NCBI GenBank assembly: GCA_946480705.1
Contig: CAMLLF010000337.1
Location: 1 to 5,255 of the forward strand
Reading direction: 5' to 3'
Length of the DNA: 5,255 bases
Origin: an uncultured Lysobacteraceae bacterium
Lineage (GTDB): Bacteria > Pseudomonadota > Gammaproteobacteria > Xanthomonadales > Rhodanobacteraceae
Shown here: piece by piece, positions 1 to 5,134 of the stretch
Position numbering within the stretch: position 1 is the first letter of the stretch
Layout: the number at the start of each line of letters is the position of its first letter
The notes under the pieces: model-generated
Databases searched by the model: none
What the model was told of the DNA's origin: nothing
The model's input: only the letters and a program-made list of their open reading frames with translations
Program-made: the position numbers and the translations under genes

Positions 1-1
1 C

Positions 2-73
2 GCGATCGTCTGCATTGTGCTCGCCGCATTGCTGCGCATACTTTCACTCCGCCACGACCGAGGCCACCCATGA
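2..73 (+). CDS. 3' end of a probable membrane protein (partial)
   Basis: The frame beginning at base 2 is open to a TGA at 71-73 and encodes 23 residues. They start with a hydrophobic stretch (AIVCIVLAALLRIL) and end in a short polar, basic tail (SLRHDRGHP). That is what the last transmembrane helix and cytoplasmic tail of a membrane protein look like. Its stop overlaps the ATG of the next gene in an ATGA, the same junction seen at two other places in this gene run, which supports co-transcription. Third-position G/C bias is weaker than in the neighbours and only 23 codons are visible, so the family cannot be named. The other two forward frames are also open here, but neither reads as a plausible protein end. 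Confidence 0.5.
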   Translation, partial: AIVCIVLAALLRILSLRHDRGHP

Positions 74-450
74 GCGAACTCCAGGCCATCGAGATCAAAG
101 CCTTCGTCCCCGCGCGGGACATCGAGCTGTCGCTGCAGTTCTATATCGATCTCGGTTTCACCGCCGAACGGCTGTCCGACGACATGGCGTTCCTGTACGT
201 CGGCAGGTCGAGCTTTCTGCTGCAGCGCTTCTACGTGCGCGAGCACGCCGAGAACTTCATGATGCATATGCTCGTTCCCGACGTACAAGCCTGGTGGCGC
301 CGCGTCGTCGAGCAGGACATCGCCGCGAAATACGGCGTGCGCGCCCTGCCGCCGGAAGACCGGCCCTGGGGCATCCGCGACTTCTGCCTCGACGATCCGA
401 CAAGCGTGCTCTGGCGCATCGGCGAGGAAATCCGGGCGCCGGCAACGTGA
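70..450 (+). CDS. VOC/glyoxalase-superfamily protein (bleomycin-resistance-like fold)
   Basis: The 126-residue product has the size and layout of a single-chain VOC (vicinal oxygen chelate) protein with two beta-alpha-beta-beta-beta modules. Module one holds FVPARDIELSLQFYIDLGF (residues 12-30), the usual 'PV.D...a..FY..LGF' opening. Module two begins near NFMMHMLVPDVQAWW (62-76) and ends with RPWGIRDFCLDDP (98-110), the common 'pWG.r.f...DPdG' signature, here with TSV instead of the usual G-N after DP. Members bind or modify small molecules: lyases, dioxygenases, or antibiotic-sequestering proteins. The first typical metal-ligand position is K10 rather than His or Glu, so a non-catalytic binding role is possible. 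An SD-like GAGG at 60-63 lies 6 nt before the ATG. The gene overlaps its neighbours by 4 bp on both sides (70-73 and 447-450). Substrate unknown; the protein is predicted to be cytosolic. Confidence 0.85.
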   Translation: MSELQAIEIKAFVPARDIELSLQFYIDLGFTAERLSDDMAFLYVGRSSFLLQRFYVREHAENFMMHMLVPDVQAWWRRVVEQDIAAKYGVRALPPEDRPWGIRDFCLDDPTSVLWRIGEEIRAPAT

Positions 451-875
451 GCACGATCGAGCGCGCCATCGAGATCGCCGCACGCGCGCATGCGGGCCAG
501 CGCGACAAGGCCGGCGCGCCGTACATCTTTCATCCGCTGCGCCTGATGCTCGCCGTGCGCGGCGACGAGGAACGCATGGCCGCCGTGCTTCACGACGTCG
601 TCGAGGACACGCCGCTGACCTTCGACGATCTGCTGCGCGAAGGCTTTTCCGAACCGGTCGTCGACGCCCTGCGCGCGTTGACCAAGCACGACGGCGAATC
701 CCGCATCGACGCCGCGCATCGCGCCGCGGCGAATCCGATCGCGCGCGCCGTGAAACTCGCGGACGTCGCCGACAACATGGACCTGAGCCGGATACCGTCG
801 CCGACGGAAAAGGATCATGCGCGGCTGCGCGAGTACGAGCAGGTTCGGGCGATATTGCTCGCATCCGTGCAATGA
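447..875 (+). CDS. Small HD-domain phosphohydrolase, SpoT/MESH1-like
   Basis: From GTG 447 the product has 142 residues, close to a stand-alone HD hydrolase domain. It carries the RelA/SpoT hydrolase motifs in order: AHAGQRDKAGAPYIFHP (14-30, with metal ligand H29), LHDVVEDT (48-55, with H49-D50 and the catalytic E53-D54), LTKHDGES (78-85) and VKLADVADN (102-110, with ligand D106). There is no synthetase, TGS or ACT domain. Family members hydrolyse (p)ppGpp to GDP or GTP plus pyrophosphate, or remove phosphate from related nucleotides such as NADPH, using Mn2+. The exact substrate is inferred. GTG 447 is chosen because it forms a GTGA overlap with the preceding stop and gives a family-like N-terminus; the nearest purine-rich GAGGAAA (424-430) is rather far. 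An ATG at 15 in the same frame would run through the whole VOC gene with no HD-like sequence, so it is rejected. Confidence 0.88.
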   Translation: MSTIERAIEIAARAHAGQRDKAGAPYIFHPLRLMLAVRGDEERMAAVLHDVVEDTPLTFDDLLREGFSEPVVDALRALTKHDGESRIDAAHRAAANPIARAVKLADVADNMDLSRIPSPTEKDHARLREYEQVRAILLASVQ

Positions 876-927
876 ACGCCTCGTTGCCGCTGCGGTCCGA
901 GGCTGAACCCGAACTCATCGCGACGCC

Positions 928-1506
928 ATGACCGGCATTCCGTCAGAGACACCGGAGCGTCAGCAGGCTGCGCCACCGCGGCGCCGACGCCGGCGCGCGC
1001 TGATCGCACTGTCCGTCGTGATCCTGCTCGGCCTCGGCATCCCCGAACACGCGGTCGTCCCGGTGCGCAACGCCGGCCCGCGCGACTGGAACGCGCAGTC
1101 GTTCTGGTACGCGCCGTGGGGCGTTTCCGGCGTGCACAAGGGCATCGACATCTTCGCGCCGAAGGGCCGCGACGTCGTATCGGCGACTTACGGCATCGTG
1201 CTGTTCCGCGGGCAGCTCGCGCTCGGCGGCAACGTGATCGTGGTACTCGGTCCGCGCTGGCGGCTGCACTACTATGCGCATCTCGACACCGCTGAAGCCG
1301 GCGCGTTCTCGCTGCTCGCGCCCGGCACGACGCTCGGCACGGTCGGCGACAGCGGCAACGCCGCGGGCAAGCCGCCGCATCTGCATTACACCGTGCTGTC
1401 GCTGCTGCCGCTGCCGTGGCGCGCGACGACGCAGACGCAAGGATGGAAACGCATGTTCTTTCTCGATCCGGGCGGCATCGTGAATCCGCGCGGGGCGCAG
1501 CGATGA
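928..1506 (+). CDS. Membrane-anchored M23 family zinc metallopeptidase
   Basis: The 192-residue product has a short cytoplasmic N-terminus ending in six arginines (R18-R23), one hydrophobic segment (about 24-38), then a LytM/M23 domain facing the periplasm. The diagnostic motifs are present: HKGID (H70 and D74, zinc ligands), LHYYAHLD (H118, catalytic) and HLH (H151 and H153, the second a zinc ligand), preceded by GTVGDSGNAAG. Intact catalytic residues indicate an active endopeptidase cutting peptidoglycan cross-bridges or stem peptides, not a degenerate EnvC/NlpD-type activator. No LysM or coiled-coil region is visible, so it is a minimal catalytic form. ATG 928 is the first start after an in-frame stop at 904; there is no strong SD. 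The gene follows the HD gene after 52 bp and overlaps the next gene by 4 bp (1503-1506), pointing to translational coupling. Confidence 0.93.
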   Translation: MTGIPSETPERQQAAPPRRRRRRALIALSVVILLGLGIPEHAVVPVRNAGPRDWNAQSFWYAPWGVSGVHKGIDIFAPKGRDVVSATYGIVLFRGQLALGGNVIVVLGPRWRLHYYAHLDTAEAGAFSLLAPGTTLGTVGDSGNAAGKPPHLHYTVLSLLPLPWRATTQTQGWKRMFFLDPGGIVNPRGAQR

Positions 1507-2063
1507 GGCGCGCGATCGCCGCGACGGCGCTGTTCGCTGCGGGCATCGGCGTCGCTCTCGCCGGGCGCCCGGTGCGCGAATCGCTTGCGAGCGTCGCGGT
1601 GCGCGCGCAGCGCATCGTCGTTGCCGAGGTCGTCGCGGTCGACGACTTCGACGAAGGCGGCGAACGCATACTCGATGTCGAAGCCGTGCCCGAGCAGTTG
1701 ATGGCAGGACCGGCTCTCGAATCCGGCGACGAGGAAACCCTGCTCTGCCGCTACACCGAACAGCGCGTGCAGCGCCGCGGCGACGCCGTGCTGTCGCCGC
1801 TCGTCAGCGGCTCCGGCGAAGAATTCCGGGCGCGCCGCGGCGACCGCGTGATCCTGCTGATTTCGATGACGCCCGAAGCCGAAACCGCGGCGCCTGCCGC
1901 CGAGGCATCGGCATCCGGGGAACCCGACGACGTCGACGCGCCGATCGAATCGCCACCCGCCGCGCCGGTCTGCCGCCTGCTGCGCATCGAATCGCTGCAG
2001 AGCCGCATCGCGATCCTGCGCCACCTGCGGCACGCCGCCGAGGCACAACAACAGCGTCCGTAG
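1503..2063 (+). CDS. Exported protein of unknown function
   Basis: From ATG 1503, inside an ATGA overlap with the peptidase stop, the product has 186 residues. Residues 1-20 form a signal peptide (MRR, then a hydrophobic AIAATALFAAGIGVALA). An N-terminal part rich in predicted beta strands follows (RIVVAEVVAVDDF, then ILDVEAVPEQLM, then FRARRGDRVILLIS around 108-121). Next comes a low-complexity Ala/Pro/acidic linker (about 123-155) and an Arg/Leu-rich helical tail. Two cysteines, C82 and C157, could form a periplasmic disulfide. The order 'AEV..V...V.V....F..GDRVLLL' resembles small beta-barrel exported domains (OB or NTR-like), but this is a weak resemblance and I do not recognise the family. 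Overlap with the M23 gene suggests a linked envelope role. Starts in the same frame further upstream would lie inside the peptidase gene and lose the signal peptide, so they are rejected. Confidence 0.75.
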   Translation: MRRAIAATALFAAGIGVALAGRPVRESLASVAVRAQRIVVAEVVAVDDFDEGGERILDVEAVPEQLMAGPALESGDEETLLCRYTEQRVQRRGDAVLSPLVSGSGEEFRARRGDRVILLISMTPEAETAAPAAEASASGEPDDVDAPIESPPAAPVCRLLRIESLQSRIAILRHLRHAAEAQQQRP

Positions 2064-2101
2064 GTTGGCGGTGAGCCCGACGGGCGAACCCCGAACCTGC
2101 G
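2059..2101 (+). terminator. Imperfect hairpin at the end of the five-gene run
   Basis: A stem-loop covers the stop codon of the exported-protein gene. Outer pairs are 2059-2066 with 2094-2101 (one T-G wobble), then 2070-2072 with 2088-2090, then GCCC (2075-2078) with GGGC (2082-2085) closing a 3-nt loop. Several mismatches interrupt it and no T-run follows, so it is not a standard intrinsic terminator. It may instead protect the 3' end or help Rho-dependent termination. Assigned mainly from position. Confidence 0.3.
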
Positions 2102-2138
2102 CTACGACCCTTTCCGCGTCATCGCACCCTCGCGCTCA

Positions 2139-2165
2139 TCGCAACGTTGCGACCACACGTCGCAA
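2139..2165. promoter_or_regulatory. Candidate operator: 14-bp perfect palindrome plus a third half-site
   Basis: TCGCAACGTTGCGA (2139-2152) is a perfect 14-bp palindrome with a central CG. A further TCGCAA at 2160-2165 forms a second inverted pair with the TTGCGA at 2147-2152 (7-bp spacer). The two same-direction TCGCAA half-sites lie 21 bp apart, about two helical turns. A central-CG palindrome with GCAA/TTGC arms resembles operators of LacI/GalR-family repressors, which often control carbohydrate genes; the downstream gene encodes a secreted hydrolase-like protein. No regulator gene is in the window and no clear -10/-35 pair could be picked, so the function is inferred. Confidence 0.4.
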
Positions 2166-2211
2166 AGCCGAGTTCATCCGCGCGCCCTCACTGACGATCT
2201 GTGCGCGCCTT

Positions 2212-2260
2212 CGCGGCAGCCGGCGGGCGCGTGACGCTAGGGTTGCGCCCCGCTGCCGCG
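2212..2260 (+). promoter_or_regulatory. Stable stem-loop in the leader of the secreted hydrolase gene
   Basis: CGCGGCAGC (2212-2220) pairs perfectly with GCTGCCGCG (2252-2260). After a bulge (2221-2224 against 2251), GGGCGC (2225-2230) pairs with GCGCCC (2245-2250), leaving a 14-nt loop (2231-2244). That makes 15 G/C-rich base pairs ending 14 nt before the AAGGAA ribosome binding site at 2275-2280. It could stabilise the mRNA, attenuate transcription or tune translation. No T-run follows, so a plain terminator is unlikely. The loop matches no riboswitch known to me. Confidence 0.45.
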
Positions 2261-2285
2261 CTGCCGGCCGATTCAAGGAAAGAAC

Positions 2286-3986
2286 ATGCCCGCTCTCCGT
2301 TTCGCGGCCCGCGTCGCCGCGGCTGCCGCGTTGCTCGCCGCCCCGTCGGCCCAGGCGTTCGATACGATCTGGCGCAACGGCTTCGACCGTCCGGCCAACT
2401 ATGCCTCGCCGCTCGGCACGAATCTCGACGGCGTCGTCGACTATTCGACGAGCTACAACTTCGTCGACGTGATGAAGCAGTCGCGGACCTGGATCACCGC
2501 CAACACCACGGGCGGCGGCATCTTCGACACGGAGGACGCGGCCTGCCTCGATCTCGACGCCGACGGCTACGTGCGCTCGCTGACGCCGCAGACCGGCAAT
2601 CCGGGCTGCACGTCGCCGAACTACACTGCCGCGTCGACGCTGTTCTTCTTCGGCGAATTGGCCGGCCACTATCCGAGCGGCCGCTACGTCGTGACCTACG
2701 ACGGTGCGGGCGACATCAGCTATCACTTCGCCGCGACGAAGAATGTCGCGCTGTCGACGCCGGGACGCGACGTGCTCGACGTGAATGCGGCCAACGGCGG
2801 CTGGATGATGCGGCTGAATGCGATCGCGCCCGGCAACCATCCGCGCAATATCCACGTGTGGATGCCGGGCTTCGACGAGCACTCGGGCCCGTCGCAGCTG
2901 TTCCATCCGGATTTCCTCGCGCTGATCCGGCGCAACAAGGTGCTGCGCTTCATGGACTGGATGGGGACCAACAACTCCACGCAGCAGACCTTCGCCGCGC
3001 GCCCGCGGATCGACGACGTGCGCTGGACCGACGGCAACATGCCGCTGGAAATCATGGTCGAACTCGCCAATCGCACCGACGCGAATCCGTGGTTCACGAT
3101 GCCGCACCGCGCCGACGACGACTACATGACGCAGTTCGCGCTGGCCGTGAGGCGGCTGCTGCGGCCCGACCTCGAGGTCTACGTCGAATATTCCAACGAA
3201 GTCTGGAATGGCCAGTTCCAGCAGGGCGCCTACGTCGAGGAACAGGGCACCGCGGCCTACGGCAACCAGGGCTCGGGTTTCGATCGTCGCCTGAACTGGC
3301 ACGGCCAGCGCACGGCGCAGATGTGCGGTCTCTGGAAGGCCGCGTTCGGCACGCAGGCGTCGCGCGTGACCTGCGTGCTCGGCGCGCAGGCGGCGAACGA
3401 CTACACGCAGACGCAGGCCGCCGACTGCCCGCTGTGGGTCGCGGGACGTCCCTGCCATGCGCACGGCATAAGCACCGTGGCGATCGCGCCCTACTTCGGC
3501 GGCTATCTCGGCTCGCCGGCGCACGAGTCGACCGTGCAGGGCTGGAACGCGACGACGCTGTTCGCCGAAATCAACTCGGGCGGCCAGGTGACCGGCGGCC
3601 CGGCCGGCGGCAGCCTTGCCGAAGTGCAGCCGTGGATAACGCGGCATCGCACGGCGGCGACCGCGCGGTCGCTGCACCTGGTCACCTACGAAGGCGGCCA
3701 GCATCTCGCCGGCGTGCTCGGCGTCGAGAACAACACGGCGATCGCGACGCTGTTCAACAACGTCAACCGCGACGCGCGCATGGGCACCGCGTATACCGAT
3801 CACCTGAATTTCTGGAAGACCGCCGGCGGCGAGTTGTTCATGCATTTCACCGCGTCGAGCGGCTACGGCAAATTCGGCAGCTGGGGTGCGGTAGAGCACC
3901 TCGACGACATAAACACGCCCAAGCAGCAGGCGCTCATGAACTTCATCGGGGCGAATCCCTGCTGGTGGAGCGGCTGCACGGACTGA
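2286..3986 (+). CDS. Secreted clan GH-A-like glycoside hydrolase candidate
   Basis: The product is 566 residues. Residues 1-24 are a Sec signal peptide ending AQA before FD, so the mature protein leaves the cytoplasm. An N-terminal region (about 25-190, including CLDLDADGYVRSL at 88-99) is probably a beta-sandwich. A predicted TIM-barrel part follows, with RFMDWMGTNN (221-230), MVELANRTDANPWFTMPH (257-274), VYVEYSNEVWNGQF (298-311) and HLVTYEGGQHL (464-474). The Asn-Glu pair (E305) followed about 160 residues later by a strand-end Glu (E469) is the acid/base and nucleophile arrangement of retaining clan GH-A enzymes. C559 and C564 sit near the C-terminus. Substrate unknown; a plant, fungal or bacterial polysaccharide is plausible. 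ATG 2286 has an AAGGAA (2275-2280) 5 nt upstream and directly precedes the signal peptide. A 222-bp gap suggests its own promoter. Similar proteins may be labelled 'cellulose-binding', but I see no clear binding module. Confidence 0.8.
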   Translation: MPALRFAARVAAAAALLAAPSAQAFDTIWRNGFDRPANYASPLGTNLDGVVDYSTSYNFVDVMKQSRTWITANTTGGGIFDTEDAACLDLDADGYVRSLTPQTGNPGCTSPNYTAASTLFFFGELAGHYPSGRYVVTYDGAGDISYHFAATKNVALSTPGRDVLDVNAANGGWMMRLNAIAPGNHPRNIHVWMPGFDEHSGPSQLFHPDFLALIRRNKVLRFMDWMGTNNSTQQTFAARPRIDDVRWTDGNMPLEIMVELANRTDANPWFTMPHRADDDYMTQFALAVRRLLRPDLEVYVEYSNEVWNGQFQQGAYVEEQGTAAYGNQGSGFDRRLNWHGQRTAQMCGLWKAAFGTQASRVTCVLGAQAANDYTQTQAADCPLWVAGRPCHAHGISTVAIAPYFGGYLGSPAHESTVQGWNATTLFAEINSGGQVTGGPAGGSLAEVQPWITRHRTAATARSLHLVTYEGGQHLAGVLGVENNTAIATLFNNVNRDARMGTAYTDHLNFWKTAGGELFMHFTASSGYGKFGSWGAVEHLDDINTPKQQALMNFIGANPCWWSGCTD

Positions 3987-4045
3987 GCACGGCCCGGCCT
4001 CGTGTCCGGTGCCGCGGCGCCGGCACGTCCTCTGCATCGGCACTG

Positions 4046-4168
4046 CGGAGAGAGGCTGAGCCGGTGCGGCGGCCGGAACGGACGATCCGCAGCCGCTGCC
4101 CGACTCCCGGCGTGCAGCGACCGCGAGGCGATCGTCCGTCCTTTCCGCACCGACCCAGCCTCTCTCCG
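4046..4168. repeat. 123-bp imperfect inverted repeat (large hairpin or cruciform)
   Basis: The arms pair in blocks. Positions 4046-4058 pair with 4156-4168 (13 bp, CGGAGAGAGGCTG on the left). Positions 4062-4069 pair with 4145-4152 (8 bp), after a 3-nt stretch with two mismatches. Positions 4078-4087 pair with 4130-4139 (10 bp, ACGGACGATC). An apical CGCTGC/GCAGCG stem lies at 4094-4099 and 4114-4119. Asymmetric internal loops separate the blocks. It starts 59 bp after the hydrolase stop, so it could be that gene's 3' processing or termination structure, a structured small RNA, or a dispersed repeat. No T-run follows the stem directly. Confidence 0.75.
4118..4131. repeat. 14-bp direct repeat CGACCGCGAGGCGA, copy 1
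   Basis: An identical 14-mer recurs at 4427-4440, 309 bp away on the same strand. Copy 1 lies at the apical end of the large inverted repeat and overlaps the start of its right inner arm. A chance exact 14-mer inside 583 bp is unlikely even with GC-rich composition, so a shared origin such as partial duplication is plausible. Confidence 0.55.
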
Positions 4169-4213
4169 AAGCGCAACCACAAGGACGACGAAAGGTTCCG
4201 GATCCCCTCACGG

Positions 4214-4249
4214 GCGTGACAAAAAAAAAGCTGGCATTTTTTGTCACGC
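4214..4249. terminator. Perfect 13-bp-arm inverted repeat with A and T tracts
   Basis: GCGTGACAAAAAA (4214-4226) is the exact reverse complement of TTTTTTGTCACGC (4237-4249), with a 10-nt spacer (AAAGCTGGCA). It is by far the most AT-rich spot in this part of the window. Lying between two convergent genes, it could act as a bidirectional terminator. However, the A/T tracts are inside the stem rather than flanking a GC stem, which is not the classic arrangement, so a protein-binding site or repeat-element end are alternatives. The right arm runs directly into the 18-bp tandem repeat. Confidence 0.5.
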
Positions 4250-4297
4250 AGGGAATCGGGATCACGCAGGGAACCGGGAGGGAGCGGGGAACCGGCA
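4244..4297. repeat. 18-bp tandem repeat, three units
   Basis: Unit 1 (4244-4261) is TCACGCAGGGAATCGGGA. Unit 2 (4262-4279) follows with no gap and differs at one base (T to C). Unit 3 (4280-4297) keeps 12 of 18 positions, including GC.GGGAACCGG. The GGGAATCGGG core belongs, from memory, to a type of intergenic repeat frequent in Xanthomonadaceae genomes. The first bases of unit 1 are shared with the right arm of the neighbouring palindrome. Confidence 0.85.
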
Positions 4298-4426
4298 AGG
4301 CGCGCACGCTGCGGCGGTCCGCTATCGTTCGAAAGGCTTCCGATGCTGCGCGAGCGGCCGACTGACCGCGTAGGGCACGACAAGCACGGCGCATTGCGCC
4401 ATCGCCGGATCGCGAGACGCCGTCAC

Positions 4427-4440
4427 CGACCGCGAGGCGA
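4427..4440. repeat. 14-bp direct repeat CGACCGCGAGGCGA, copy 2
   Basis: Identical to 4118-4131. This copy lies in the unstructured middle of the intergenic region, next to two CACGGCGCA copies (4385 and 4447). It has no palindromic context of its own here. Confidence 0.55.
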
Positions 4441-4552
4441 ACCGGACACGGCGCACTGCCCTTCGGTTATTGCGCCCACTGCGAGACGGCAGGCGCAGGA
4501 GCGACACGTGTCCGCATCAATGCGCAAAGCGCGCCGCTTTTGCTTCTACGAT

Positions 4553-4566
4553 TCCCGATTCCCCGC
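4553..4566. repeat. Inverted copy of the GGGAATCGGGA repeat core
   Basis: TCCCGATTCCCCGC reads GCGGGGAATCGGGA on the minus strand. This matches 4248-4261 (tandem unit 1) at 13 of 14 positions and unit 3 in its GCGGGGAA start. It sits 3 bp past the lipocalin stop codon, so opposite-facing copies of one motif bracket about 320 bp of the intergenic region. It could be the terminal inverted repeat of a small element or just another dispersed copy. Confidence 0.6.
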
Positions 4567-4569
4567 CCC

Positions 4570-5127
4570 TCAATACACCCTGCTGAACTGCAGCTTCGTC
4601 GTGTCGTAGCCGAGGGCGCGGGCGCGGTCGACGAGGGCTTCGCGCTGCGCAGCGTCGATGTTCTGACGGCGCGTGAGTACCCAGAGGTATTTGCGGTCCT
4701 TGCCACCGACGATGCTCCATTGATAGTCGTCGTCGAGCGCCACGATGCGGTACTCGGCCTGCGTGAACGGCAGCCAGCGCAGGCCCTTCGGCATGAAGGT
4801 CACATCGAGCAGACCCGGCTGGCGCGGATCGTCGACCTCGGCCTTGCCAACAGCGGAATCGCTCGTGCCGTTCTCGCGCAGGCAGCGGTTGAGCACCTCG
4901 ACCGAACCGTCGGCCTGCGGCGTGTAGGTCGCCGAGACCTCGCGATGGCACTGCTTCTGGAATCGGTTCGGCAACCGCGCCTGCTCGTACCACGTGCCGG
5001 CATAACGCTGCAGGTCGACCGTCGGCACCGTGGGCACGTCCGCATCGCCGGGCACGGCCGGCGCGAAGCCGGCCATGGCGAGTGCGGCGATCCCGGCGAT
5101 GCGGGTCAACAGCGATGGCATCTGCAT
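4570..5127 (-). CDS. blc: Blc-type bacterial lipocalin, exported, without lipobox
   Basis: From the ATG at 5127 the product has 185 residues. A signal peptide (about 1-25, hydrophobic IAGIAALAMAGFA) leads into the lipocalin barrel. YAGTWYEQARLPNRF (42-56) is the first lipocalin signature with G44 and W46. C60 and C82 match the usual disulfide-forming pair ('C..V.A.Y...DGSV.V.N.C'). GKAEVDDP..PGLLDVTF (94-111) and YQWSIVGGKDRKYLWVLTR (135-153) complete the Blc pattern. Family members bind fatty acids or lysophospholipids and work in envelope lipid maintenance under stress. E. coli Blc is an outer-membrane lipoprotein, but there is no Cys near the signal-peptide end here, so a soluble periplasmic form is predicted. 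The start is set by GAGGA at 5135-5139, 7 nt upstream; longer reading to 5202 would overlap the upstream gene. The stop is TGA at 4570-4572. Confidence 0.93.
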   Translation of the reverse strand: MQMPSLLTRIAGIAALAMAGFAPAVPGDADVPTVPTVDLQRYAGTWYEQARLPNRFQKQCHREVSATYTPQADGSVEVLNRCLRENGTSDSAVGKAEVDDPRQPGLLDVTFMPKGLRWLPFTQAEYRIVALDDDYQWSIVGGKDRKYLWVLTRRQNIDAAQREALVDRARALGYDTTKLQFSRVY

Positions 5128-5134
5128 GGCCCGG

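Larger units (their letters stand above)
3987..4569. other. 583-bp intergenic region between convergent genes, no convincing gene
   Basis: This stretch separates the stop of the secreted hydrolase-like gene from the stop of the lipocalin gene on the opposite strand. Every open frame in it gives an Arg/Ala/Gly-rich product with no domain, signal peptide or good ribosome binding site. Its content is repetitive and structural: a 123-bp inverted repeat (4046-4168), a 36-bp palindrome with A/T tracts (4214-4249), an 18-bp tandem repeat (4244-4297), an inverted copy of the tandem core (4553-4566) and a split 14-bp direct repeat. Within 4298-4550 there are also scattered short repeats: CACGGCGCA at 4385 and 4447, ATTGCGCC at 4393 and 4469, and GCGAGACG at 4412 and 4481. 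No tRNA or rRNA sequence was recognised. Confidence 0.75.

Noticed and set aside
15..446. Upstream extension of the HD gene to the ATG at 15
   Set aside because: It would lie entirely within the VOC gene, and the added residues are Arg/Ala-rich with no HD-family similarity. GTG 447 gives a normal-length protein.
4046..4168. Integron attC site
   Set aside because: The extended hairpin with asymmetric loops is superficially similar, but no GTTRRRY core sites or cassette arrangement are present.
2201..4219. Long plus-strand open frame (672 codons) overlapping the hydrolase gene
   Set aside because: The translation is strongly Arg/Ala-rich low complexity and continues past the true stop into repeats. 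The 2286 frame has the signal peptide, RBS and active-site motifs.
4244..4297. CRISPR array
   Set aside because: The 18-bp units are directly adjacent with no spacers, and there are no cas genes.
4002..4373. Small open frames in the intergenic region (for example 4002-4373 and 4241-4609)
   Set aside because: Arg/Gly/Ser-rich translations through repeats, no ribosome binding site, no recognisable domain.
2136..4394. Very long open frame on the minus strand (752 codons) opposite the secreted hydrolase gene
   Set aside because: It is His/Arg/Val/Ala-rich with no domain or export signal, and mirrors the third-position G/C bias of the plus-strand gene. It also runs through the intergenic hairpins.
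4523..4543. GCAAAGCG...CGCTTTTGC hairpin as a lipocalin terminator
   Set aside because: The stem has a one-base bulge and a 3-nt loop and no T-run follows on the minus strand, so the evidence is too weak to call.
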